Of a DNA stretch of 64,000 nt, positions 45,658 through 55,741 are shown in pieces. The DNA lies in the NCBI GenBank assembly GCA_023251455.1, contig JAHEYT010000040.1, positions 1 through 64,000 on the forward strand. The letters run 5' to 3'. This DNA is from Bacteroidota bacterium. GTDB lineage: Bacteria > Bacteroidota > Bacteroidia > Bacteroidales > Prolixibacteraceae. The notes under the pieces are model-generated. The model was given only the letters and a program-made list of their open reading frames with translations, ran no database searches and had not been told where the DNA came from. Both the position numbers and the translations under genes were made by a program. Within the stretch, counting starts at the first letter, position 1, and the number at the start of each line of letters is the position of its first letter.

Positions 45658-47904
45658 TTATTTGATTGGGATTGTAAAAAAGAAATTGGAAAAATTATCA
45701 GGTTCTGACTCTACCCAAATATTTCCGCCTAAAAGCTCAGTTAGATTTTTAGAAATGGCTAATCCTAATCCATTGCCGCCATATTTTCGTGTTTTAGCCA
45801 AATCAACTTGCCGGAAACGTTCGAAAATGGATTGATGATATTCCGGATCAATTCCAATGCCTGTGTCTTTTACATGAAACGTAACAACGTCATCTTTTAG
45901 TTGATACCCAATTTCGACAAAACCCTGTTTTGTGAATTTTAATGCATTTCCAATCAGGTTGTTGAAAATTTGCTTGATACGGTATAAATCACTTTCAATT
46001 AGTATGTCAGGATTGTTTTGAGATTGATCGGAGCGAAATTCAATCCCTTTTTTGTTTGCCTTTTTGCTGAAATCATTCACTAATTCGTTCAATAATTTTT
46101 TGGTTGAAATTACTTCTTTACGGATTTTCATTTGGCGGGCTTCAAGCATGGAAAAATCCATTATATCGCTGATAATAACCAGTAAATTATTCCCGTTGTC
46201 GACAATGGTTTGTATAAATTCATTTTTTTGTTCCTTATCAAAATCAGAGTCGCCGAGCAATTCCGAGAATCCGATAATGCTATTGAGCGGTGTTCGTATC
46301 TCGTGCGACATATTTGCCAGAAATGCTGATTTCAGGCGGTCGCTTTCTTCGGCTTTTTCTTTGGACTGAATCAGCTCAGCCTGCATCTTTTTACGTTCAG
46401 TAATATCTTCTTTTATTGCTATGTAGTTAGTTATTATTTTTTTGTCGTTTTTAATCGATGTTAGTGTGACTGATTCCCAAAATGTGGAGCCATCTTTTTT
46501 CTTATTCAGAAGTTCATTATTCCATACACCTCCTGTACTAATGGTTTCCCACATATCAATGTAAATTTCAGGTGGCATTTTCTCCGATCGTAGAACACGA
46601 GCATGTTTGCCAATAATTTCTTCCGGCGAGTACCCCGTTTTTTTACAAAAGCCGGGATTAACATACTCAATAATTCCATTTACGTCAGTTATTTCAATAG
46701 AAACAGGGCTTTGCTCTATACCTTTAGATAGTTTCAATATTTTTTCCTGCGCTTGTTTTTGTTCAGTAATGTCACGGCCAATACCAACCAACCCGATAGT
46801 CTTTCCATTTTCGTCGGTAAGTGGTATTTTTGAGGTAAGTAACCAGCGTTGATTTCCTTTAGGATCATAGAAGTCTTCTTCCCGATTTAGAACTGGAATA
46901 CCTGTACCCATTACAGTCTTATCATCAATAAATCCGCGTTGTCCTATCTCATTTCCAAACAATTCCAAATCGGTTTTCCCATACACCTCAGATTCATTGA
47001 GAGCACCAATATTTGCCAAATCAAAAGTATTGGCCACTATTTTCCTGCATTCCTTATCTTTTACGTATATCGCATCCGGTAAATTGTCAATGAGCGTACG
47101 TAGTAATTTTTGCTCCCTTACCAGCTTTTCTTCAGCTTCTTTGCGCACAGTTATATCATTGATTAAAACATGTCGTGCTTCGCGTTGATTAAAAATAATG
47201 GGATGCGATATAATTTCAACAAAAATAAGATCGCCATTTTTTTTCTTGTGCCTAATTTCTACTGATTTATTAAAAGTACAATTCGCTGATTTTAATGTTT
47301 CGATTAGTTTTTCTATTTCGTCTTTAGGGCGAATATCCTTCAGAGTCATCGAAAGAAATTCTTCCTTGGTATAACCGTAATGATTGATAGCGGCTTCGTT
47401 TACCTCAAGAAAAGTCAAGGTTTCCAAATCATAAATCCACATTGGTTGCGGATTGTTATGAAACATATACCGATACTTGGCCTCGTTTATCCTGATTGTT
47501 TCGAAAGCATCTATTCGCTCCTGTCTGATTTTTCTTTGTTCCAGAGCGCTTAAAACAGAAGAGCCCAACCTTTTTAATGAATCTTTTAGCACATAATCCG
47601 TAGCCCCGGCTTTCATGCATTCTACGGCTGTATCTTCATTAATAGAGCCTGTTACCATGATAAATGGAGTTTGAGGACATATCTCCTGAGCAATTTTGAG
47701 CGCTGAAAGTCCATCAAATGAAGGCAAATTATAATCAGAAATAATAACATCCGGTAGGTATGATTCAAGGATATTTAGGAAGTCAGTTTTGTTATCAACG
47801 ACTTCAAACATGCATAGCGATAGTGCCTTATTTATTTCCCGTTTGTTTAGCTCTGCATCCTGGGGCTCATCCTCAATAAGTAATATGCGATAAATATGAT
47901 TCAT
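45658..47904 (-). CDS. receiver-PAS-histidine kinase
   Basis: A 748-residue soluble sensor kinase: an N-terminal receiver domain (about 5-122, phospho-acceptor Asp57), three PAS/PAC domains (about 140-258, 265-385, 395-508), HisKA with His534 (NMSHEIRTPLN) and a HATPase domain to the end. The receiver at the N-terminus suggests it takes phosphate from an upstream kinase or is controlled by one. No heme, flavin or chromophore Cys is obvious. It is 39 bp after the single-domain receiver gene and is the last gene of a four-gene signalling cluster. Confidence 0.9.
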   Translation of the reverse strand: MNHIYRILLIEDEPQDAELNKREINKALSLCMFEVVDNKTDFLNILESYLPDVIISDYNLPSFDGLSALKIAQEICPQTPFIMVTGSINEDTAVECMKAGATDYVLKDSLKRLGSSVLSALEQRKIRQERIDAFETIRINEAKYRYMFHNNPQPMWIYDLETLTFLEVNEAAINHYGYTKEEFLSMTLKDIRPKDEIEKLIETLKSANCTFNKSVEIRHKKKNGDLIFVEIISHPIIFNQREARHVLINDITVRKEAEEKLVREQKLLRTLIDNLPDAIYVKDKECRKIVANTFDLANIGALNESEVYGKTDLELFGNEIGQRGFIDDKTVMGTGIPVLNREEDFYDPKGNQRWLLTSKIPLTDENGKTIGLVGIGRDITEQKQAQEKILKLSKGIEQSPVSIEITDVNGIIEYVNPGFCKKTGYSPEEIIGKHARVLRSEKMPPEIYIDMWETISTGGVWNNELLNKKKDGSTFWESVTLTSIKNDKKIITNYIAIKEDITERKKMQAELIQSKEKAEESDRLKSAFLANMSHEIRTPLNSIIGFSELLGDSDFDKEQKNEFIQTIVDNGNNLLVIISDIMDFSMLEARQMKIRKEVISTKKLLNELVNDFSKKANKKGIEFRSDQSQNNPDILIESDLYRIKQIFNNLIGNALKFTKQGFVEIGYQLKDDVVTFHVKDTGIGIDPEYHQSIFERFRQVDLAKTRKYGGNGLGLAISKNLTELLGGNIWVESEPDNFSNFFFTIPIK

Positions 47905-47943
47905 GATTTTGAAATAACCTAATTTTCAAATTTGTTTATAAAA

Positions 47944-48390
47944 TTATCTATTGGGTGGTTCGTTTACTAAAAGCCAGTACAAACCGGTTTGTGACATGGC
48001 ACTCAAAAAATCTTCAAAATTCACTGGTTTAACAACATAGCTGTTGACACCCAATTCATAAGCTTTTCTGATATCGGGATCCTCACGTGAGGATGTAACC
48101 ATTACTACCGGCATTGATTTAGTGAGTGGATTAGACTTTATTTGCTGAAGTACTTCAAGTCCACTTATTTTGGGTAATTTAAGGTCAAGAAAAATAACTT
48201 TAGGCGGCTGGGCAAAACTTCGGTTTGCATATTTCTCTTTGCAAAAGATGAAATCAAGAGCTTCTTCGCCATCTTCTACGACATAAAGATTATTCGCCAG
48301 GTTGTTCTTTCTCATGGCACGTATGGTCAACTCGGCATCCTGAGGATTGTCTTCAACAATGAGAATTTCAACTGCTTTGAGGTTTTCCAT
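47944..48390 (-). CDS. single-domain response regulator (Rcp1-like)
   Basis: A 148-residue receiver without an output domain. ILIVEDNPQDAELT is the acidic pocket, Asp69 (FLDLKLP) the phospho-acceptor, and the VVKPVNFEDF Lys lies in the last strand. The inserted loop after helix 2 (CKEKYANRSFAQ) is that of the Rcp1 group, which pairs with phytochrome-like kinases. It probably passes phosphate between the neighbouring kinases. The cluster is kinase-kinase-receiver-kinase, all on the minus strand. Confidence 0.92.
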   Translation of the reverse strand: MENLKAVEILIVEDNPQDAELTIRAMRKNNLANNLYVVEDGEEALDFIFCKEKYANRSFAQPPKVIFLDLKLPKISGLEVLQQIKSNPLTKSMPVVMVTSSREDPDIRKAYELGVNSYVVKPVNFEDFLSAMSQTGLYWLLVNEPPNR

Positions 48391-48480
48391 TTCTTTGGTT
48401 TTGGTTATGTTTAGAGTTGGTTAAATATAATAATTTTGGATTAAATCAGGTTTAAAACTCTTTATATGACAGTATTTTAG

Positions 48481-51339
48481 CTAATTGACCGATAATGCAA
48501 AGTAGAACGATGCGCCTTTCCCAACTTCTCCTTCAGCCCATACTCGTCCGTGATGTCTGCTTACTATCCGTTGTACAATTGCCAGTCCAACACCCGTTCC
48601 TTCAAACTCATTCACACTATGTAACCGATGAAATACGCCAAATAACTTGTGTGCATAATCCATATTGAATCCCACTCCATTGTCTTTAATGTAATAAACA
48701 ACCTCATTTTGATTGGGGTACGAACCAATAGTGATTTGGGCATTCTCATTTTTTGACGAATATTTGATTGCATTTGATATTAGATTGATCCATACTTGTT
48801 TAATCAGGTTTGAGTCGCCAATGGTGTGCGGAAGTTCTTGAATTATAATTGTTTTATGAGATAAGTTCTGTACGGTTTCGAAATCAGAAATTACATTCTG
48901 TACCAGACTTTTCATGTCAATTTTTGCGTGGTGTAACTCACTTCTGATTAATCTCGAAAATGAAAGCAAATCATCAATCAATTGGCCCATTTTGATTGCA
49001 TTCGATTGGATAATACCGCAAATTCGTTTGCCCTCATCATCGAGTGTATGCTCGTAATCTTCAAGCAGAATACCTACAAAACCACTGATTGCGCGCAATG
49101 GTGCCCTCAAATCGTGTGATACGGAATAACTGAAGGCTTCGAGTTCTTTATTTGCTATTTCAAGTTGTGCAGTACTTTGCTGAAGCTCATCTGATTTGAG
49201 ATTCAGGTCTTCTACCAGTTTTAACAGAGCAGCCTCATTTTCTAATAATTCGAGGCTACGTTTTTCCAATTCTTTAGTCCGATCAACAACACGTTTTTCC
49301 AGTTCTTCATTGATGCTGCGTATTTTCTCTTCCACGAGTTTTTGTTCAGTAATGTCTTCTCCAATACTGGCAACACCCGAAAACATCCCATTCGATTTAC
49401 GTTGAATGACATTACTCCATGCAATTTCTAATTTCTTCCCAGATTTAGTCAAAATCGGATTTTCAAAGTGTGGAGCAATATCTCCATTATGTAATCCAGT
49501 TATAAACAACTTTTTAACTTCGGTAAGCCCATCGGGAATCATCAAATCAAACCAATCTTTCCCAATCAATTCTTCCAATTGATATCCTGTAAGCTTTAAC
49601 AAATGCTCATTACAGAATGTAACTTTACCACGTGTGTCAAGAATTATTGCAATAAGGTTGACTTTTTCGAGCAACTCACGAAAGCGTAATTCAGATTTGA
49701 TCAGCTTTTCTTCTGCATTTTTTCGATCAGTTATGTTTTTTACTGCTCCATATATTCCTGACAGGCAATTCTTTTCATTATCCCAGACCGGATGGGCAAA
49801 TACTTGTACCCAAACAATTTCTCCACCTCGGTTAATTGTTCTGATCTGACTTTCAGTGCCCTGATTATTTCGTAAGCGGGCAATGTCATTGTCGTCGATT
49901 TTAAGGTCTTTGGGATGAATTGACGCACGCCAAGCTCCAAGGGCTTTAAACTCTTCGACCGAATAACCCGAGATAGACTCGAATGCGCCGGCAACCCAAT
50001 TCAAATCAAGAGAACCGTCGGGCATTACTTTGGTTGAAAACGTGTAGTCGGTTGCTACACTCGATATAAGTCTGTAGCGTTCTTCACTTTCAGATAAGGC
50101 TACTTCTGCTGATTTTCGTTCTGCAATATCCAGACAATGACCAATGTACCCAATGAATTCGCCGGAGATGTTGAAGCGCGGAGTTCCGTTATCTTGTATC
50201 CAGTGATAGTTCCCATCGCGATAACGCAACCGATAATCCATGCTGAACCGTTCCTGACGGTCAAAGGCTTCGGAATATATTTTGAAACATCTGTTTAGGT
50301 CGTCCGGATGAACTCCTTCGGTCCATCCATCACCTATTTCCTGTTCAATGTTTCGTCCGGTGAAGTTAAGCCAGGGTTGATTAAAATAGTTGCACTTTTT
50401 GTCGATTCCCGAAGTCCATATCAATGCCTGACCCGAATCGGCCAATGTTCGGAAATGAAGTTCACTTTCCCGTAGCTTTTCCTCAGTTTCTTTGCGAATA
50501 GCAAATATGTGGTCAACTTCGTTTCCAATTTTTTTTGAAAGCCTTAATATAATGAAGCTGAGTGAAAAAAGTGAGAATATGGTGACCAATGATGAGATGA
50601 GCACATGGTCATTAAATATTTTAATAAAAATAGTGTCAATCCATCCTGCCAGAATGATGATTAGAAGAGTAAGTGGCAAAAAACCTCTCATTAACCTTGC
50701 TCTTAACGATTCTCCAACAAAAAGACTTAAAGGTTTTTCATTCATGCAAAATCCAGTTAATAAACCGATAAACCAGAATGTAAATGCCAGAGCGGTATTC
50801 CATGCCGGTGGTATAACACTATGTCCGTATAAGAGTGGGGTGCCGTATAAATATCCCAGATCGAAGATGAATACAGCCAGCAATGCAATGGTTGATAGTA
50901 TTGTAGCAATTTTATGCCATTTGTTTTTAGCCGAAATAACCAGTAATGAGATAGCGCCGACTAAGAATAAAATACTGGTTACGGGCGACATACGTCCAAT
51001 CGGTAAATTGTTGAATGATCCAGGTGAATTTCCTAAAATGCGTTCAAAATCAATGGAATACCCAGTTAATGTGTCAACTAAAATTATAGCACAAGAAATT
51101 ATTACAATAGATAGGATTATTTTTGCAGGTTTGGTATTCGTGCGTTTTTTCAACAGATGGAGCGCTGCAATACTGCTGAGCAGAAAACAAATAATTGTAA
51201 CCGGAGCCATCGGAATAGAATTTTTACCCATTCCGGCCAACGATAGTGCATTGGCAATCCAACCGGCGAGGGCAATAATACTAATGCTAATTACCATCCA
51301 GAATGACCAAATCGAAATTTTTTCCTGAAATTTTCTCAT
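48481..51339 (-). CDS. membrane PAS sensor histidine kinase
   Basis: A 952-residue kinase. About eight N-terminal membrane helices (to residue 268) form a sensory or anchoring domain of no family I can name. Then come three PAS/PAC domains (about 292-410, 420-540, 550-670), a coiled coil (about 670-735), HisKA with His742 (YSVSHDLRAPL) and a HATPase domain. The SHDLRAPLRAISGF kinase core is the kind seen in phytochrome-like kinases, which fits the Rcp1-like receiver 90 bp downstream. The ATG at 51339 is preferred to a TTG at 51345. Confidence 0.9.
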   Translation of the reverse strand: MRKFQEKISIWSFWMVISISIIALAGWIANALSLAGMGKNSIPMAPVTIICFLLSSIAALHLLKKRTNTKPAKIILSIVIISCAIILVDTLTGYSIDFERILGNSPGSFNNLPIGRMSPVTSILFLVGAISLLVISAKNKWHKIATILSTIALLAVFIFDLGYLYGTPLLYGHSVIPPAWNTALAFTFWFIGLLTGFCMNEKPLSLFVGESLRARLMRGFLPLTLLIIILAGWIDTIFIKIFNDHVLISSLVTIFSLFSLSFIILRLSKKIGNEVDHIFAIRKETEEKLRESELHFRTLADSGQALIWTSGIDKKCNYFNQPWLNFTGRNIEQEIGDGWTEGVHPDDLNRCFKIYSEAFDRQERFSMDYRLRYRDGNYHWIQDNGTPRFNISGEFIGYIGHCLDIAERKSAEVALSESEERYRLISSVATDYTFSTKVMPDGSLDLNWVAGAFESISGYSVEEFKALGAWRASIHPKDLKIDDNDIARLRNNQGTESQIRTINRGGEIVWVQVFAHPVWDNEKNCLSGIYGAVKNITDRKNAEEKLIKSELRFRELLEKVNLIAIILDTRGKVTFCNEHLLKLTGYQLEELIGKDWFDLMIPDGLTEVKKLFITGLHNGDIAPHFENPILTKSGKKLEIAWSNVIQRKSNGMFSGVASIGEDITEQKLVEEKIRSINEELEKRVVDRTKELEKRSLELLENEAALLKLVEDLNLKSDELQQSTAQLEIANKELEAFSYSVSHDLRAPLRAISGFVGILLEDYEHTLDDEGKRICGIIQSNAIKMGQLIDDLLSFSRLIRSELHHAKIDMKSLVQNVISDFETVQNLSHKTIIIQELPHTIGDSNLIKQVWINLISNAIKYSSKNENAQITIGSYPNQNEVVYYIKDNGVGFNMDYAHKLFGVFHRLHSVNEFEGTGVGLAIVQRIVSRHHGRVWAEGEVGKGASFYFALSVN

Positions 51340-51361
51340 CGGCAAATTTTTTGTTTAATGA

Positions 51362-54300
51362 TTAATTGCGGTTAATCGAGAACTTGAATTTACTTCCTTT
51401 TCCTTCCTCGCTTTCCACCCAGATTTTTCCTCCGTGCTTTTCAACAAACTCTTTACAAAGCAATAGCCCAAGCCCGGTTCCTTTCTCGTTTTCGGTTCCC
51501 CGCTTCGAAAAGCTAGATCCAATCTTGAATACCTTTTCTATGTCTTCCTGTTTGATCCCAGTCCCGGTATCCTCAACCGAGACCTCAACTGTATTATCAG
51601 TGTAAAGTGCGTTTATACCAACTTTTCCATTAGTTGAGGTGAATTTTAATGCGTTAGATATCAGGTTTCTAAGTATAGTTCTGATCATGTTTTTGTCAGC
51701 CGTAATAATTATATTATCAGGAGTATAGTTGATAACGGCGATCATTTTGCTGTTTGCTTTTTCAATCGCAAGCTCTATAACTTCATTCACAATGGTTTTT
51801 AAAATGAAAGAACTGGGTTGAAATGGCATTTGAGATTGATGGATTCGCGCCCAATCGAGCAAATTTTCGAGTAGCTTAAACGTGTTATTTGAGGTTGAGT
51901 GAATTATTCCGGCATATTGCTCAATGGTGGCAATATCTAAATATTTGGCATCATTTTTTATAATTTCGCTTAAGCCTAAGATGCTGTTGAAGGGGCTTTT
52001 AAGATCGTGAGCTATGATGGAGAAAAATTTGTCTTTTGTAGCAACCAATTCCTTTAACTGTTCGGAGTATTCCTGAAGCTGCAGTTCAGCTTTTTTGCGT
52101 TGGGTTACATCTCTTGAAATACCTTCATGGTAGATAATATTACCATTTTCATCAGTTGCAAACCATCCATGGTCTTCTACATAAACAATTGTCCCATCTT
52201 TTTTCCTAAGTGGAAATACGTCAAGTTCGTTTAGTCGCATTTTCTTCGTCAGTCTTTCCCTTTCTTCTGAATCGAAATAGAGTTGGGTTTTGATATCGAT
52301 TGACATTAAATCTTCCTTGCTCTCGTAACCCAAAATTCTTACCATGGCATTGTTTACTTCAATAAACTTTCCTTCAGGAGTGCTCCGGTAAACACCATCA
52401 GGCATGGTTTCTATCAGGTTGCGATATTTGGTTTCGCTTTGCCTGAGCATCTCTTCGGCTTGCTTTCTGTAAGTAATGTCGCGCCCAACGCCAAGAACAC
52501 CAATGATTTCATCTTTTTCATTATACAATGGCATTTTAATGGTTTCAAGCAAAGCTTGGTGACCATCAGAAGCAAACGTTATCCATTCTTCATTAATGCT
52601 AGGCTTACCGGCATTCATCGCATTTTGGTCATTTTCACTAAAAAAATCAGCTAAATCCTTATTTACAAAATGGTAATCGGTCTTTCCAACGATATCGGCT
52701 TCGGAAGCGCCAAAAAATTGTTCGAACATCTTATTACACGTAAGGTAAACTCCATTGATATCTTTTAACCAGATTAGATCGGGAATCGTTTGAAGTAAAG
52801 TTCGTAGCTGTGCTTCTTTGTCGGCAAGTGTCTTTTCTGCCAGTTTACGGTCCGTAATGTCAACCGCAACACCAACCATACCTATTGTTTCACCTTGATT
52901 ATCTTGAACAACCGAGGTTGATAATGATATTGGGAATTCTGTTCCATCTTTCCTTTTGTTCAGTATTTCGCCTTGCCATCCGGTTTCAGCTGTAATAGAA
53001 AGTATCTCCTTAACGACTTCCGGATCGTTATTTGTCGACCGAACAATTGAAATATCCTGTCCACTCAGATCCTCATCATTGGCATAGCCATAGGTTTTCA
53101 GGAATGCTGCATTTACAAAAAGAATTCGGTCCTTCATGTCGGTTATGCTGATCGATTCATTGATGCTTTTTAAGGTATGAGCCATCAGGTTCAGTTGCTG
53201 TTCCGATTTTTTTCTGTCCGTGATATCCCTGAAATTCCAAACACGCCCGATGGGGTTGCCATCCAGGTATTGCGGGCATGAAAAACGTTCCAATATTCGC
53301 CCGTCTTTTAATTCTATGGTGTCAAAGCTTTCTAATTTCGGATGGTTATAGAGGTACTGAATCTTTGAAACAAACTGCTCCGGATCTTTCAATTGGCTTA
53401 GAACGCATTCGATGGCACTAGTATCTTCACCAGATTCGAGCACTTCATCCGAATGGTTAAATATTTGCTTGAATTGCTTATTGTAGCTGGTGATTTTACC
53501 CAATCGGTTTACAACCAATATTCCATCAGCCGTTGAATCGAGCGTGGCCTGAAGAAGCGAAAGCGAAAGTTTTAATTTTTCTTCAGCTTGTTTTCGCTCG
53601 GTTAATTCTCTGATTGTTCCTTCCACTCCAGTGACTTTTCCGGTTTCGTCGTATGTGAAATGGGCATTTACCGATGACCAAACTTCCTGGTTGTCGCGCC
53701 CTTTTAATAAAACTTCAAAATCTGAAGCTTCGCCCTTTTGCTGAATTTCATTGACTAATTGTTCTCTGGTCGTTGGATCGACATAAAATTTTTCAATCGG
53801 TTGCCCGATGATATCGGAGTGAACGTACTTTGAGTATCTTTTAATGGATGGACTTATTTCAGTTAAAATGCCATTCAAATCGGTTCGGTAAAATACATCC
53901 TGAACGTTCTCGAATATGCTTTTATACTTGAGTTCGGACTGAATTAATGCTTTTTCTTTGTTTCGGAGTGAGGTAATGTCACGAATGGTAAATTGCTGAA
54001 AAATGTGATTGTCATATTCCAGAATATCTATTGTAACCTCAGTGTCAACGGCGGAATTATCTGTTTTGATGTATTTCCAGCTAAAATTGATGGGGTATCC
54101 TGGATTTGCGGATTCAATCAGTTCCTGAATTTTTTCTGTTGAGCTAATTCCATCATCTTGAATTTCAGGACTCAAATCAACCAATGAACGATTGGTTATA
54201 TCCGATTTTAGCTGAAATCCAAATAACATCAGAGCAGCAATGTTGCAGTCGATTATTTTGGTGCAAGAAGTGAAAATAATTGCTTCACCTGCATTTTCAA

Positions 54301-54373
54301 ATAGAATACGATATAATTCTTTACTTTTAAATAAGCCTTCAATAATGCCATTCCCTTCATCTTCCTTAGCCAT
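51362..54373 (-). CDS. multi-PAS sensor histidine kinase
   Basis: A 1003-residue soluble kinase with six tandem PAS/PAC domains (about 15-137, 145-260, 270-388, 393-510, 518-640, 645-762), HisKA with His789 (SIIAHDLKSPFN) and a HATPase domain to the end. It has no membrane segment and no receiver. The repeated RDIT/DITDRK ends of each PAC are clear. The signal is unknown. It is first in the cluster; the next kinase starts 22 bp downstream, so they share a transcript. Confidence 0.92.
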   Translation of the reverse strand: MAKEDEGNGIIEGLFKSKELYRILFENAGEAIIFTSCTKIIDCNIAALMLFGFQLKSDITNRSLVDLSPEIQDDGISSTEKIQELIESANPGYPINFSWKYIKTDNSAVDTEVTIDILEYDNHIFQQFTIRDITSLRNKEKALIQSELKYKSIFENVQDVFYRTDLNGILTEISPSIKRYSKYVHSDIIGQPIEKFYVDPTTREQLVNEIQQKGEASDFEVLLKGRDNQEVWSSVNAHFTYDETGKVTGVEGTIRELTERKQAEEKLKLSLSLLQATLDSTADGILVVNRLGKITSYNKQFKQIFNHSDEVLESGEDTSAIECVLSQLKDPEQFVSKIQYLYNHPKLESFDTIELKDGRILERFSCPQYLDGNPIGRVWNFRDITDRKKSEQQLNLMAHTLKSINESISITDMKDRILFVNAAFLKTYGYANDEDLSGQDISIVRSTNNDPEVVKEILSITAETGWQGEILNKRKDGTEFPISLSTSVVQDNQGETIGMVGVAVDITDRKLAEKTLADKEAQLRTLLQTIPDLIWLKDINGVYLTCNKMFEQFFGASEADIVGKTDYHFVNKDLADFFSENDQNAMNAGKPSINEEWITFASDGHQALLETIKMPLYNEKDEIIGVLGVGRDITYRKQAEEMLRQSETKYRNLIETMPDGVYRSTPEGKFIEVNNAMVRILGYESKEDLMSIDIKTQLYFDSEERERLTKKMRLNELDVFPLRKKDGTIVYVEDHGWFATDENGNIIYHEGISRDVTQRKKAELQLQEYSEQLKELVATKDKFFSIIAHDLKSPFNSILGLSEIIKNDAKYLDIATIEQYAGIIHSTSNNTFKLLENLLDWARIHQSQMPFQPSSFILKTIVNEVIELAIEKANSKMIAVINYTPDNIIITADKNMIRTILRNLISNALKFTSTNGKVGINALYTDNTVEVSVEDTGTGIKQEDIEKVFKIGSSFSKRGTENEKGTGLGLLLCKEFVEKHGGKIWVESEEGKGSKFKFSINRN

Positions 54374-54516
54374 AACCAGATCATTAAAGATTCATATTTC
54401 AGGCAAAAAGTACTAATAAATTGGAATACAAAAAATATGTTTATGAAGCAAGTATTTTCATGTGTAGCTATTTGTTGTTTTGGAACTGTAAGCTATTTTT
54501 GAAAAGTCCTGGCATT

Positions 54517-54951
54517 TTATTCTTCTTTTGTGTTTACCATCCAAAACGAAAACACATTCAGGTAATTCCAGAACGATTGAATAATATCATCAGGCAATTC
54601 AAGTTTTGACAATACTTGTTGGTAACAATTTAGCCAAACGACTCTGGCTTCTGGAGTTATGGCAAAAGTCGCGTGTCGTCTGGCCAGCATGGGCTTGCCC
54701 CGGTTTTCGTTAAAATACGGATGTCCGCCGCAAATCTGAATAAAAAAGTCGGAAGATCGCTGTTTGGCTTTGTCGAGCGCTTCTTCAATCCGAGGAAATA
54801 AATGTTTGATTTCACTTTGGCTCAATAAATCGTAGTGATCGCTTACCAGTTGACGAATTCCGCTCTCACCAAGCTTTTCCAGAAATTCAGGAGATGGAAT
54901 AGTTACTGCAGGCCTTTGCCCAAATTCATATTGGTTGATTGAAAAATCCAT
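54517..54951 (-). CDS. truncated hemoglobin (group II-like globin)
   Basis: A 144-residue protein of the truncated-hemoglobin family. FFIQICGGHPYFNENRGKPMLARRHATFAI holds the proximal His in RRHATF, and RVVWLNCYQQVL carries the Trp of group II (Trp at G8). Such proteins bind oxygen or NO and are linked to NO detoxification or redox defence. The N-terminus is longer than in many group II forms. It is a single gene, divergent from the XRE-cupin gene and beside the PAS kinase cluster. Confidence 0.85.
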   Translation of the reverse strand: MDFSINQYEFGQRPAVTIPSPEFLEKLGESGIRQLVSDHYDLLSQSEIKHLFPRIEEALDKAKQRSSDFFIQICGGHPYFNENRGKPMLARRHATFAITPEARVVWLNCYQQVLSKLELPDDIIQSFWNYLNVFSFWMVNTKEE

Positions 54952-55144
54952 GATGTTTTAAAATTAACTGTTAAATAAAATCTTCAGGAATATTAACAAA
55001 ATAGAAGCGCAGAGGTTGTCGTCGGGCTAATAAAGATTACTCCAGCAAGTTGTAAGGTTTTAGTAATGAGTGAATTTAATTTTTTTTTGCCAGAAATCTG
55101 AAAAAAGAATAAAATCAGTATATTGAAAACAAAAAATCAAGGCA

Positions 55145-55699
55145 ATGAACGAACAAATTCGACTAATCGCTGCGCGAATAAAGGAACTTCGCGAGATTGC
55201 AGGTATTTCGACCGAAAGCTTTGCAAATGAATTAAATACCGAAAAAGAACTTTTACTGGATTATGAAAATGGGAATTCGGATATCCCGGTTGGTTTTTTG
55301 TTAAAAGTTGCTCACCGCTTCAATCTTGAGCTTTCGGCGTTGCTAAAGGGCGATCAGCCTAAATTGCATGTTTATTCGGTGTCGCGCAAAGGGAAGGGGC
55401 TAAATGTCGATCGACGGAAACAATACAAATACGAAAGTTTAGCTTCCAATTTCATCCATAAAAAAGCGGAACCCTTCATCGTAACCGTTGAATCTGATGC
55501 TACCAACGCTCCGCTTGAATCAAATACTCATCCCGGACAGGAGTTTAATTATGTACTTGAAGGTACTTTGATGATTGTGGTCGACGGACATGAAATTACG
55601 CTGAACGAAGGCGATTCAATCTATTTTGATTCAGGCTATAAACATGCTATGAAAGCCTTAAATAATCAACATGCTAAGTTTTTAGCTGTTATTGTTTGA
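55145..55699 (+). CDS. XRE-cupin transcriptional regulator
   Basis: A 184-residue regulator: an N-terminal XRE helix-turn-helix (about 8-62, IKELREIAGISTESFANEL) and a C-terminal cupin_2 sensor (about 112-184, THPGQEFNYVLEGTLMIVVDG and GDSIYFDSGYKHAMKAL). The cupin may bind a metal or a small acid. It starts a two-gene operon with an acyl-CoA synthetase 42 bp downstream, a pairing that suggests it controls that enzyme in response to a fatty or aromatic acid. Confidence 0.9.
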   Translation: MNEQIRLIAARIKELREIAGISTESFANELNTEKELLLDYENGNSDIPVGFLLKVAHRFNLELSALLKGDQPKLHVYSVSRKGKGLNVDRRKQYKYESLASNFIHKKAEPFIVTVESDATNAPLESNTHPGQEFNYVLEGTLMIVVDGHEITLNEGDSIYFDSGYKHAMKALNNQHAKFLAVIV

Positions 55700-55741
55700 T
55701 CTTAAACTTTAATTAAAGATTTCATCAAGAATTACGAAAAT

